Both the position numbers and the translations under genes were made by a program. Source: Spirochaetaceae bacterium (GTDB taxonomy: Bacteria > Spirochaetota > Spirochaetia > DSM-2461). Taken from it: 37,075 nucleotides of DNA. The stretch spans positions 1 to 37,075 of the forward strand of contig JAEINM010000002.1 in the NCBI GenBank assembly GCA_016342385.1, written 5' to 3'. Under the pieces are notes generated by a model that worked only from the letters and a program-made list of their open reading frames with translations, was not told the DNA's origin and made no database searches. Positions 8,567 through 17,500 of this stretch are shown here, piece after piece; positions within the stretch are counted from its first letter, which is position 1; every line of letters starts with the position of its first letter.

Positions 8567-9238
8567 TCAAAAATCCCCAACTTCCAATTCTTCACTTGTT
8601 TTAATGCGTCCGCAGCATTGACTAAAGAGTATACCGCTGCCGCAAAGACATAAATCATTCATAGATAATTGATGTCCCGAATGAAAATCCGTATAAATGA
8701 CTTCATTATCTTTTTCTAAATAGGATATATCTGCAACGGGAAAGATAATGTTCTGATTGCGGAAAAATTTCAGTTTTCTATCAACAGACATATGGTCAAA
8801 AATACCAGATTGCAGCAGATTCACCCAGTGTTGAGAGATAATATCCTTGATGACATCTTTTTCTACTTCAGAACAAAAGCGGCTTACCTTTTTCATTTTA
8901 ATATATTTCTCTAACTGAATACTCATAAATGCCGCTTTATCATCTTCAATGTTAAATGTATGGACCGGTTGACCATATTTATTGGAGTGTCTTTGGATCA
9001 TTTCTGTCGAATGTCCGTTGTCTTTTAATTCTCTTGCAATATGCCAACAACGAAAAGCGGAGTCAGAACGTCCTAACTTTTTTAATGTCACACCGAGATA
9101 AAAAAGTGATTTTTCCAATCCGGATTTAGAAGACACAGGACATTGTGTAACAGCTGATTCAAAACATTTTAAAGCTTCCTTCAGATTCCGATCCGATAGA
9201 TAATTTTTCCCTTTTTTAAATTCTTTTTTCCAGTACAT
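8567..9238 (-). CDS. TPR-like protein with C-terminal SEC-C zinc motif
   Basis: Cytoplasmic protein of 223 residues with unknown specific role. Residues about 1-75 look like tetratricopeptide helices (ALKCFESAVTQCP, SLFYLGVTLKKLGRSDSAF). The C terminus carries LCLCGSGILFSQCCG, a SEC-C type metal-binding motif (CxCxSx8CC form) like the zinc-binding tail of SecA that contacts SecB and ribosomes. The middle is charged and shows no known motif. A GGAGA lies about 12 nt before the ATG. It lies upstream of the sigma-factor gene on the same strand, with 188 bp between them holding the long palindrome, and is divergent from groES. Most SEC-C proteins outside SecA have no assigned function. Confidence 0.75.
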   Translation of the reverse strand: MYWKKEFKKGKNYLSDRNLKEALKCFESAVTQCPVSSKSGLEKSLFYLGVTLKKLGRSDSAFRCWHIARELKDNGHSTEMIQRHSNKYGQPVHTFNIEDDKAAFMSIQLEKYIKMKKVSRFCSEVEKDVIKDIISQHWVNLLQSGIFDHMSVDRKLKFFRNQNIIFPVADISYLEKDNEVIYTDFHSGHQLSMNDLCLCGSGILFSQCCGRIKTSEELEVGDF

Positions 9239-9304
9239 AGTAATAAATAGTCTCCGCCATTAACTTACTAATTTTCAATAAAAAGGGCAAATTTTCTTTT
9301 TATC

Positions 9305-9334
9305 TTGACCTTTGAATATTGAAAGTTTTATATT
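9305..9334 (+). promoter_or_regulatory. Promoter of groES
   Basis: TTGACC (9305-9310) is followed by TTATAT after 17 bp or TATATT after 18 bp, about 40 nt upstream of the groES ATG. I looked for a CIRCE operator (TTAGCACTC-N9-GAGTGCTAA) and did not see one. Confidence 0.6.
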
Positions 9335-9372
9335 GTCTAAAGATACTTTTAATTAGTAAAGAGGTTTGAATA

Positions 9373-9639
9373 ATGACAGTTAAGCCATTAGGTGATCGTG
9401 TTCTTATTAAAATGAAAGAAGTTGAAACGAAAACAGCTTCCGGTCTGTATATTCCACAGACTGCACAGGAAAAAACGACAACAGGAACAGTAGTTGCAGT
9501 TGGCGATGATAAAGAAGTTATTACAGTAAAAGTCGGGCAGGATGTTATGTATGACAAATATGCCGGTACTGCAATTACAATCGATAACGTTGATCATCTT
9601 ATTGTTTCAATGGGTGATCTAATTGCTATTGTTGAATAA
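9373..9639 (+). CDS. groES: Co-chaperonin GroES (Hsp10)
   Basis: Forms the heptameric lid of the GroEL folding chamber in the cytoplasm. The 88 residues are a full-length match to the family: KPLGDRVLIKM at the N terminus, the mobile-loop segment (KTASGLYIPQTAQEK), the hydrophobic tripeptide within it, and the C-terminal strand MGDLIAIVE. AGAGG sits 8 nt before the ATG. It is a single-gene transcript, with its own promoter and a strong terminator. No groEL is adjacent, so the partner must be encoded elsewhere. Confidence 0.97.
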   Translation: MTVKPLGDRVLIKMKEVETKTASGLYIPQTAQEKTTTGTVVAVGDDKEVITVKVGQDVMYDKYAGTAITIDNVDHLIVSMGDLIAIVE

Positions 9640-9660
9640 TTAGAACGTTACAATCTGTAT

Positions 9661-9691
9661 AAAAAAAGGCTGCACCCGCAGCCTTTTTTTT
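9661..9691. terminator. Bidirectional terminator between groES and the convergent operon
   Basis: A run of seven A, GGCTGC, ACCC loop, GCAGCC and eight T. The symmetric A/T flanks let it end transcription from both sides. It lies 22 bp past groES and 8 bp past the convergent gene at 9699. Confidence 0.9.
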
Positions 9692-9698
9692 ATTCTTT

Positions 9699-10109
9699 TT
9701 ACAGAAACCCGCCTTTTATCAGATCTCCCAGCATATGAACCACAGATCCTGTCTGTTCTGTCTTTTCTGAAAGCTTTCCCCCTGAATATCTGAAATAGAG
9801 AAGCAGCCCTTTTCCATTGGGAGATATAATCATATGATGTATCTCCAAATGAGGATACAGTTCAGCCAGTGAACAGATCTCAGATTCTGGGGAAAACCCT
9901 TCAGTTAAAAACAAATACACAAGGGAATGATCGTCCTTTTTTTTCCAACTGGCATCCGCTGCTGCAAAATCTAAGTTTTTATCCATTTGGGACAAATGGA
10001 AAACAGATCTAAGACTTTTTATCTGTTTTCTGAACTTTTCAGATTTTTTATCATCGGAAAATCCCTTTATTTCTATTTGATTAACAACAGTTCCTTCCAA
10101 GTAGATCAT
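9699..10109 (-). CDS. Small protein of unknown function, coupled to the flavoprotein gene
   Basis: I do not recognise this 136-residue protein. It has no signal peptide or membrane segment, so it is probably cytoplasmic. It looks alpha/beta with several strands (LVYLFLTEGF, HHMIISPNGKGLLLYFRY). Its ATG overlaps the stop of the upstream dihydroorotate-dehydrogenase-like gene in an ATGA arrangement (10106-10109), so translation of the two is probably coupled and the products may act together. It is the last gene of the minus-strand cluster before the shared terminator. Confidence 0.65.
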   Translation of the reverse strand: MIYLEGTVVNQIEIKGFSDDKKSEKFRKQIKSLRSVFHLSQMDKNLDFAAADASWKKKDDHSLVYLFLTEGFSPESEICSLAELYPHLEIHHMIISPNGKGLLLYFRYSGGKLSEKTEQTGSVVHMLGDLIKGGFL

Positions 10110-11092
10110 CCTTCATCGCGGATTGATTTCAGATATTGAAGTCTTTCATAGAATTCTTCTTTTACATCGGTATTGGATTCCATAGAGCCCTGAAAATCGG
10201 ATATAGCATCATATCCTTTGCTCTCCATCCATTTCTCTATACTAGTGAGCATTTCACTGATATAAGATAATCCCTTTTTATAGAGAACTGAACACAACTG
10301 AACTGTATTGGCACCGGCCATAAGTATTTTTACGGCTTCTTCCCAGTTGTGAATACCAGTTGTTGCTGATATTTCACAGTCTTCAAGTTGTGACGCTATA
10401 ATTGCTGTCCATCTCAATAAAGGGGGGAATTCTGCTTCTGTAGAATATCTTGAACCGGTTTTCATCTGCATTGTATCGATATCAATATCAGGATTGTAAA
10501 ATCTGTTAAACATTACGATACTATCAGCACCGGCATTGTGTAATCTGTAAACCATATTCGGAATGGATGTGAAATTTTGTCCGATTTTCACAGAAATAGG
10601 AATTTTTATCTTACCTTTAATCTGTTTAAATATGGCGACATATTTATCTTCAAGAATATCGGGATCTTCCCGATAGTTGTGAGCCATCAGCCCTATATTG
10701 AGTTCCAATGCATCAGCACCCATTTTTTCGACTGTTTCAGCATAATCTGTCCACCATTCTGTGGAGTAACAGTTTAATGAAGCTATTACAGGTATGGACA
10801 ATTCTTTTTTTGCCTTTTTTATTAATGCGAAGTTTTTATCTGCACTGTACAACATACCTGTTTCCTGAAGGTATGCATAAGCTTCAGGGTGGAGCATATC
10901 ATCAAAATTCTGCCCCATTTTTTTTACTTCCGATGTCATATCCTCTTCAAAAAGAGATTTTAATACTACAGCTGAAGCACCGGCTTTTTCCGCTTTTTTC
11001 AGGCTTTCAATTGTCGATGTTAATCCGGAACTGGATAATATAAGAGGATTTTTTAATTTCAATCCTAAATAGCTGGTAGATAGATCGGCCAT
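10106..11092 (-). CDS. Dihydroorotate dehydrogenase-like flavoprotein
   Basis: Predicted FMN-binding TIM-barrel oxidoreductase of 328 residues in the dihydroorotate dehydrogenase superfamily. N-terminal LGLKLKNPLILSSSGLT and the phosphate-binding end (SATTGIHNWEEAVKILMAG, then ANTVQLCS) fit the fold. The substrate-site signature of true PyrD enzymes, ELNxSCPN, is replaced by ALELNIGLMAHNY, so the Ser-Cys-Pro-Asn segment is absent. A role in pyrimidine synthesis is therefore doubtful. It may be one of the DHODH-like reductases of unknown substrate. GGAGA lies about 10 nt before the ATG. The gene follows the helicase fusion by 57 bp and overlaps the next gene by 4 bp. Confidence 0.85.
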   Translation of the reverse strand: MADLSTSYLGLKLKNPLILSSSGLTSTIESLKKAEKAGASAVVLKSLFEEDMTSEVKKMGQNFDDMLHPEAYAYLQETGMLYSADKNFALIKKAKKELSIPVIASLNCYSTEWWTDYAETVEKMGADALELNIGLMAHNYREDPDILEDKYVAIFKQIKGKIKIPISVKIGQNFTSIPNMVYRLHNAGADSIVMFNRFYNPDIDIDTMQMKTGSRYSTEAEFPPLLRWTAIIASQLEDCEISATTGIHNWEEAVKILMAGANTVQLCSVLYKKGLSYISEMLTSIEKWMESKGYDAISDFQGSMESNTDVKEEFYERLQYLKSIRDEG

Positions 11093-11149
11093 ATATGCAA
11101 GGTCTCCTTTTTTTATACAATTGCATAACTATAATACAGGGATATTCCC

Positions 11150-13591
11150 TTAGTTTCCACAAAGAAAATCTTCTATTTCCAATAAAATTGCTTCACTGTT
11201 TTTAATAGACCGGGAAGCCGGCGGCAGAGAATTAATAAAAATGGAGCCATATCTTTTTTTGACAACTCTCGAATCGAGGATCAACACTATACCCTTATCG
11301 CTCTGACGTCTCATCAGTCTGCCGAAACCCTGCTTGAATTTCATCACAGCTTCCGGCAGAGACAATTCCATAAAGGGATTTCCTCCCCTATTCTTTATGG
11401 CTTCCATCCTCGCCATAACAACGGGATCCGAAGGAACTCTAAAAGGAAGACGACAGATAATGACGAGTTTAAGTGATTCTCCGGGAGTATCAACTCCTTC
11501 CCAGAATGAATCTGTAGCGAACAAGACACTGGATACATTCTTTCTAAAATTATTGAGCAATCTCGTTCTATCATCATCACCTTGACGGTAAGCTGTTATG
11601 CCGAATTTCTGTAAGAGTGGCTGTAGATTGTTGTAAACTTTTTTCAGCATTTCATATGATGTGAATAAGAGTAATGCCCCTCCCTCTGAGAGCTCCAGTG
11701 CTTTTCCTGATATATCACATATAAACTGCACATAGAGTTCACTTTCTTCAGGCAGGGGGGCATCTGAAGGGACTGCCAGGAGGACACGATTTTCATAATC
11801 AAATGGCGAGGAAAACATCCTGTTCAACAGTCTGTCAGGATCGGTGAAATTCAGGCCGACTCTCGACTGCCAGAAATGAAAACTATTTTTTACTGTCAAA
11901 GTCGCTGAAGTACATATGACAGTTTTAAACTGCTCAAAAACGGTTTCATTCATCATGGAGGCAATATCCAAAGGTGTAATGACAAAGCGCTCAAAAAAAT
12001 CGCCGCTGCTGGTCCGCTTTTTCTCTATCCAGAATACAGATTCACCATATTCACTATAATTCCTGAATTTTTCACAGAATGAAGCCGATTCCTGCATTCT
12101 TCTTATAATAGCCTTGAATTCATAGACAAGAGAGTTTTCTTCATCATCGGGAGAAATCATTTTTAAGACATCTGTACATAATTCTGTCAGGAGCAGGAGA
12201 TTGTTCTGTAATTCCCCTATGGGTGCCAATACTCCGGACTGCAGATTCTCTCCCATATCTTCTGTAATTCTCCGATTGTAACTCTCTCCTGTAAAATCTC
12301 TTGATATACTGTCCAGAAGTTCTGCTTTCACACGGACATTGTTGATCTGCTGGGGAATATCCACAAGTGTTGAAGCGGGACCTGTTAAGGCTTCCATTCG
12401 TACAATAATTCCCAGAGCTTTGCCTCTTTTTTGTCTATAGAGGCGATTGAGTAGCTGAAAAATAGAATATTTACTTAATGATTCAGAGAAAAAGGATGTG
12501 GCGCTAGTTTCTATATTATGCGCCTCGTCAAAAATAATACGGTCATAAACGGGCAATACAGCGCCACTTTCATATCCCATTCCTGCCATTCTGAGACCCA
12601 GGTCGGCAAAAAGGAGATGGTGATTGACAACGAGTATTCCCGCAGAAGAGGCTTCTCTTCTGGCCCTCATAACAAAACAGCTTTCGAAGTGTGAACAACG
12701 CATACCGCTACATGTATCAGATTCACTGCAGACCTTTGACCAGAGAGATTCATCGGGATGGAAATTTAATTCTGTTCTACTTCCTGTTGCTGAGATTTGA
12801 GACCAGTGGTAAATAATTTTTAAGGGATCATCATCATCGAGAAACAGGCTGTTCTCATCGAGCTGCTCTTTCAACCTACTGTGACAGATATAATTCCTTC
12901 GCCCTTTGACCAGTACAGCTTTAATTTTTGAACCTGTCATTTTCTTAACCAGAGGAATATCTTTTTCGATAATCTGCTGCTGCAGATTGATTGTAGCAGT
13001 GGAGATGACTACCCTTTCCTCATTTTCATCGGCCCAAGTTAAGGCGGGGATGAGATAGGCAAAAGATTTTCCAACTCCCGTACCAGCTTCGGCGGCAATA
13101 ATCTTGTCTTCGTTAAACCCTCTGCATATGAGCTGTAGTAAATCCGTTTGAGAAGATCTATATTCATAATTGTCACTTATGGCATCGAGAGCTCCTCCCG
13201 GCATCAGTATAGAACTGAGAGATTCCTCATCAATAGAGATATTTCTTTTTCTTTTTATCGGTTCTGCAACGGCATAAAACCGCTTGAGATCGTTATCGAC
13301 AATAAAAAAACCGATTCCCTGATTTCCCAGGGAAGAGGCAACGGATAAATCAGCCTGACTCGGCTGGAGAACACCTGATGGGTGATTGTGAATTATGACA
13401 TCCCCTTTTTCCATATGGGGGAAAAGGGCCGGAACTTCCTGGTCAGTTCCCCTTGCCGCTACGGAAATGTGAGAAATCAAACCCTCTTCATCGAGTTGTC
13501 CCCACCATAAAACCTCATTAAACTCTGCTTCCTGTACATCGTTTATCATAAGAGAAAGAGCTTGCTGAGTAAATCTACCGGAAATTTCCAC
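11150..13591 (-). CDS. JAMM (RadC/JAB-like) domain fused to a DinG/XPD-type helicase
   Basis: An 813-residue fusion. Residues about 1-110 form a JAMM metalloprotease-like domain with Glu26, His68-Asn-His70, Ser78 and Asp81 in exact HxHx7SxxD spacing (IHNHPSGVLQPSQAD). The rest is a superfamily 2, XPD/DinG-type DNA helicase: Walker A EAGTGVGKS (Lys175), cysteines placed as an iron-sulphur cluster (NYICHSR; then CSESDTCSGMRCSHFESC), a DEAH box with Asp355 (IIFDEAHN), and C-terminal motifs DSFWEGVD and QGFGRLMRR. It probably unwinds forked or R-loop DNA. The JAMM domain may cleave or bind a partner. The start is GTG at 13591, 6 bp past the PNP stop, without a clear ribosome site, which suggests coupling. 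Helicase assignment is strong; the JAMM role is inference. Confidence 0.93.
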   Translation of the reverse strand: MEISGRFTQQALSLMINDVQEAEFNEVLWWGQLDEEGLISHISVAARGTDQEVPALFPHMEKGDVIIHNHPSGVLQPSQADLSVASSLGNQGIGFFIVDNDLKRFYAVAEPIKRKRNISIDEESLSSILMPGGALDAISDNYEYRSSQTDLLQLICRGFNEDKIIAAEAGTGVGKSFAYLIPALTWADENEERVVISTATINLQQQIIEKDIPLVKKMTGSKIKAVLVKGRRNYICHSRLKEQLDENSLFLDDDDPLKIIYHWSQISATGSRTELNFHPDESLWSKVCSESDTCSGMRCSHFESCFVMRARREASSAGILVVNHHLLFADLGLRMAGMGYESGAVLPVYDRIIFDEAHNIETSATSFFSESLSKYSIFQLLNRLYRQKRGKALGIIVRMEALTGPASTLVDIPQQINNVRVKAELLDSISRDFTGESYNRRITEDMGENLQSGVLAPIGELQNNLLLLTELCTDVLKMISPDDEENSLVYEFKAIIRRMQESASFCEKFRNYSEYGESVFWIEKKRTSSGDFFERFVITPLDIASMMNETVFEQFKTVICTSATLTVKNSFHFWQSRVGLNFTDPDRLLNRMFSSPFDYENRVLLAVPSDAPLPEESELYVQFICDISGKALELSEGGALLLFTSYEMLKKVYNNLQPLLQKFGITAYRQGDDDRTRLLNNFRKNVSSVLFATDSFWEGVDTPGESLKLVIICRLPFRVPSDPVVMARMEAIKNRGGNPFMELSLPEAVMKFKQGFGRLMRRQSDKGIVLILDSRVVKKRYGSIFINSLPPASRSIKNSEAILLEIEDFLCGN

Positions 13592-13597
13592 TATATA

Positions 13598-14425
13598 TTA
13601 TTTACTGTTCAATTCCTGAACTATTCCCATAATTAATTCGACCATGTCATTCTGGACTTTTTTTCCTGTTTCAACAACCTCTTCGTGATTTAAAGGTTGA
13701 TCCAGTATGCCCGCCGCCATGTTTGTGGCACAGGAAAGGCCTATAACTTTCATCCCCAGCCAGTTGGCAACGATAACTTCCGGAACAGTTGACATACCCG
13801 CCAGATCGGCTCCGATGATTCGTGCCATTTTAATCTCTGCGGGAGATTCGTAGGAAGGACCTGTGAAGGCAGCATATACACCCTCTTTGAAGTCAGAGGG
13901 ATTAGAGAGAGTTTTTGCTGCAATCTTTTTGACAATAGTTCTCAATTCGGGAGTATAGGGATTACTCATATCGGGGAATCTGGCGCCCATCTTATCATTG
14001 TTGGGACCAATGAGGGGATTAGTTCCCATTAAGTTGATATGATCGTTCAGAAGAACAATATTGCCCGGAGAAAATGATTTATTCACTGCACCGGCAGCAT
14101 TGGTCACTATGAGGATTTCAACGCCTAAACCATGGAGCAGAGCTGTGGGAAGAACAACTTCATCCATAGTCCATCCTTCATAAAAATGGAAACGGCCGGC
14201 AAGTGTCACTGTATTTTCACCTATTTTCAGAAGACCTTTATGGCCAGCTACAGAAGGCTCCGGAAATCCTTCAATCTGACTGTATGGGATTTCAATACCA
14301 TCCAGTTTTTCAGAAATTTCCGCAAGACCGGAACCGAGAATCAATCCGATTTTAGGTTTTGCATCTGTTACTTTTCTTATGGATTTGACAGCTTTTTCCA
14401 CTCTGTCAGAAAAATCATTTCTCAT
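13598..14425 (-). CDS. punA: Purine nucleoside phosphorylase, class I (trimeric type)
   Basis: Cytoplasmic purine salvage enzyme that splits inosine and guanosine with phosphate to base and ribose-1-phosphate. The 275 residues match the trimeric family. Visible motifs are LILGSGL (phosphate site), GRFHFYEG, VTNAAGAVN, the substrate loop FTGPSYESPAEI, MSTVPE and SCATNMAAG. AGAGGTG sits 8 nt before the ATG. The gene follows its own promoter at 14460-14488 and heads a minus-strand cluster in which the helicase fusion starts only 6 bp after its stop. The exact base preference is not certain from sequence. Confidence 0.95.
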   Translation of the reverse strand: MRNDFSDRVEKAVKSIRKVTDAKPKIGLILGSGLAEISEKLDGIEIPYSQIEGFPEPSVAGHKGLLKIGENTVTLAGRFHFYEGWTMDEVVLPTALLHGLGVEILIVTNAAGAVNKSFSPGNIVLLNDHINLMGTNPLIGPNNDKMGARFPDMSNPYTPELRTIVKKIAAKTLSNPSDFKEGVYAAFTGPSYESPAEIKMARIIGADLAGMSTVPEVIVANWLGMKVIGLSCATNMAAGILDQPLNHEEVVETGKKVQNDMVELIMGIVQELNSK

Positions 14426-14459
14426 ATTTTATTCACCTCTTTTACTCTATTAAAGCAGA

Positions 14460-14488
14460 AATATAATCATTTGAATCTTTTTATTCAA
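14460..14488 (-). promoter_or_regulatory. Promoter of the PNP cluster with overlapping inverted repeat
   Basis: On the minus strand TTGAAT (14483-14488), a 17-bp spacer and TATATT (14460-14465), about 35 nt upstream of the PNP start. The -35 box forms one arm of TTGAAT-N6-ATTCAA (14471-14488), which could be an operator. Confidence 0.5.
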
Positions 14489-14506
14489 GAATGACCCCTC
14501 TAATTG

Positions 14507-17500
14507 TCAGACAATTTCGAGAATACTGCGTCCACCGGCCAGTTTTTTAACTTTTATCTGTACTGAAATACGTTCTCTTATGGCTTCGATATGAGAAATT
14601 ATTCCAATTAATTTACCGCTGGATTGGAATGTTTCCAGAGCCGACAAGACGATTTCCAATGTATCGGGATCAAGGGTTCCAAATCCTTCATCGAGAAAGA
14701 GGGAATCAATTGTTACTTTATTCCCTACCAGTTCAGACAAACCCAATGACAGCGAGAGGCTGACGAGAAAACTCTCTCCTCCTGATAATGTGGTGGAAGG
14801 CCTGACAGTATCCGCCTGCCAGCAGTCAACAATTTCAATCTCAAGTTCTTTCTGGGAAGATCTTTCGATTCTGTATCTGTTGTTCAACTTTAGCAAGTGA
14901 TTATTCGCAAGATAGACCAGTTTTTCCAGAGTCAGACCCTGTACAAATCTTCGATATATTTTCCCATCGGCACTGCCGATAAGATTTTTTATTTTTGACC
15001 ACTTGAGGCAGTCTTTCTCCTGATTTTCAATCTGTAGGGATAAACCTTTGAGCTTTTCTCTTTTGTTGTTATCGCTCATGAGTTTTTCATCGAGTATTCC
15101 AATACCCCTTGAAGTTTCTTCTATCTCTTCTTTTAGCAATTTAAGATTACCTGATACATTCTCTAAGAATTGAATAGGGGGTTCTGATTTTTTATGCCCT
15201 TCTTCTACAGTCCTGGCATTGTGATATGCTTCCTCAGCACGTATTCTCTTTTCCTTAACACTTTCCAGTTGATCTCTTACCCTTATCATATCCTCTTCAA
15301 TGTCTTCTTTTTCAAAGTCTGACAGGTCAAGTTTTTCTCTTGACAGTATTGTTTTTAACTGAGAATCCAGGTCTGTTAACTGGTTAGTCATCTCGGGCAG
15401 TTCTTTGAGGTAATTTTCACAATTTCCCTTAATCAGAGATAGTTTTTCTCTCGTTTCCCCTATTTCTATCTTGGTATTTTCCAGCTCTTTTTCGCTACCC
15501 TCTTTAAGATTTCTGATTTTTTTTCTGATGGATTCAAGTGATTCCGTTCCGGATATTGTCTCTATTTCTGATTTTAGTCTGAGAATTTTAGAATTCATTA
15601 GTGCATTCTCATCGATTAATTGTTTCTGCTGCCGGGATAATTGGATCGTCTGAGCAGAGAAATTTTTCAAATTATTCTGAGTTTCGGATAAGTGCATCCG
15701 GATCTGAATGAGTTCATCACTTTTTGAGACATAAGCATCGCGGTAACTTTTAAGTAAACCTACCAGATTAGTCGTATCGGCGGTTAATTTAAGAGGTTGT
15801 ACTAGAGGATTGATAGAATCTTTCAGACATATCATTTCATTTTGCAGATCCAAGGTGTGAATACTTTTTTCATATTTTTTGTCTAAATGCTCACATGTCT
15901 CTTTCAGTATGCGCTCTTCATCTAATAAGCTGTTGTATTCATATTCCCAATTATTGTATTGAGCAATTTCACTTTCATTGAAGGAGTATATTTCATTAGC
16001 TGCATCTCGATGGGAAGGATGAAGATCGGGGAAAAAAGGTTTTTTATTTTCCGCCCATTCCTGTTCGAGCATTTCCTGCTTGACAGCTTGTTCCCGGAGG
16101 TCTTTTTCATTTATGCCTAACTGCTCATTGAGAACGTCTTTTCCCGATTCCAGTTTTTGAATTTCATTGCGAATCCTTTCCAGAATAATTTCATAATCTC
16201 TAGTGTCATCGCTTTCTGAAAAGGATGGCAGATCATGAACAGTGGCTCTGCATACTGGGCAAATATCTCCTTCAGAGAGATCTTTTCTAATAATTTGGGC
16301 ATGATTTACCATAGATTGTATCTTCTGTTCATCTTTGGCTAGGGAAAGTTCGTTTTTCTTTTTGTCCAGCTGAACAAGAGTTTTATTGAGAGCTGCTTCG
16401 CATTTCTTTTTGTTTTCCAGTAGATTTTTTTTATTTTCTATTCCTTTATTGTAACTTTTTCCAATGGGGCTTAATTTGAGTAGTATTTCTTTCTTTTTGT
16501 CTAATTCTTCTCTATTGGACGGTTTTTCATCTTTTACTTTTCTAATTTTAAAGGACAGAGATTTTAAAGCCTGTTTTTCCTTATCCAGACGAATCTTTAA
16601 CCGCTCTATATTCTGGATTGTCCCTTTTTTGAAAGAAGAAAGCTCACTCAAAAGTGACAGATAACGCGGTATCTTTTCTTTTACAAGAGGAAGGAAATCC
16701 ATTATTTCACCATATCCGGGATGAGATTCCAAATATTCCCTAAGAGCCATCTCTTTTTTGTTCAGAGTGGTTAGAAGCACTTCACAACTGTGAATGTTTT
16801 CCTCATTTTCCCGCATCTGATTTTTCAGATCTGCCATTCTTTCATTACTTTTTGAAAGAGTTTCTCTTTCAGATTCAGATCTCTGCTGAAGAATCTGGAT
16901 TTGTTCGATATTGTTCTGCAGTTCTATTATTGTTCTGCTGTTCTCAGATAGTGATTCTTTTTTATTTTCCAGGTCAACATATAGTTTCTCCAGTGTAATA
17001 TTGAGAGAGTTCTCCTGATTCTCAGAATCAATAAGTTCATTCTTTTTTCTGGATATTTCTTTACGGAGAGAAATATAGGATTTATATACAGGAAGATTAT
17101 TCACTATTCGTAATTTTTTTTCATATTCAGCTTTTAAGGGTTCCACTTCATTTTCAATTTTCTGAACCCTTTCCAGTTCATACTTTGCTCCGTCAACCCT
17201 ATTTTTTAATATGACATCCTGTTCCAGCCATTTCTGACTTTCCGAATAGGTAGTTATTTTATTTCTGATCTCTTCTCTTTTGTTATGAAGCGTATCCAGC
17301 GCGACAGTATACTCATTGCGCAGAGATACGTTTAGAATTTCCGTATCTCCCAGTTTTTCTTTTAATCTATCCAGTTTTTCATCTTCAATTTTAGAACGGT
17401 TAAAGGCTTCGATACTAATTCTTGTATAAATTTCACTACCGGTCATTTTTTCAAGAAGATCGGCTCTTTCGTTAACGCCAGCAATTAAGAAAGAAGCGAA

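Noticed and set aside
10106..11092. Calling the flavoprotein pyrD
   Set aside because: The ELNxSCPN signature is missing, so pyrimidine-pathway function is not supported.
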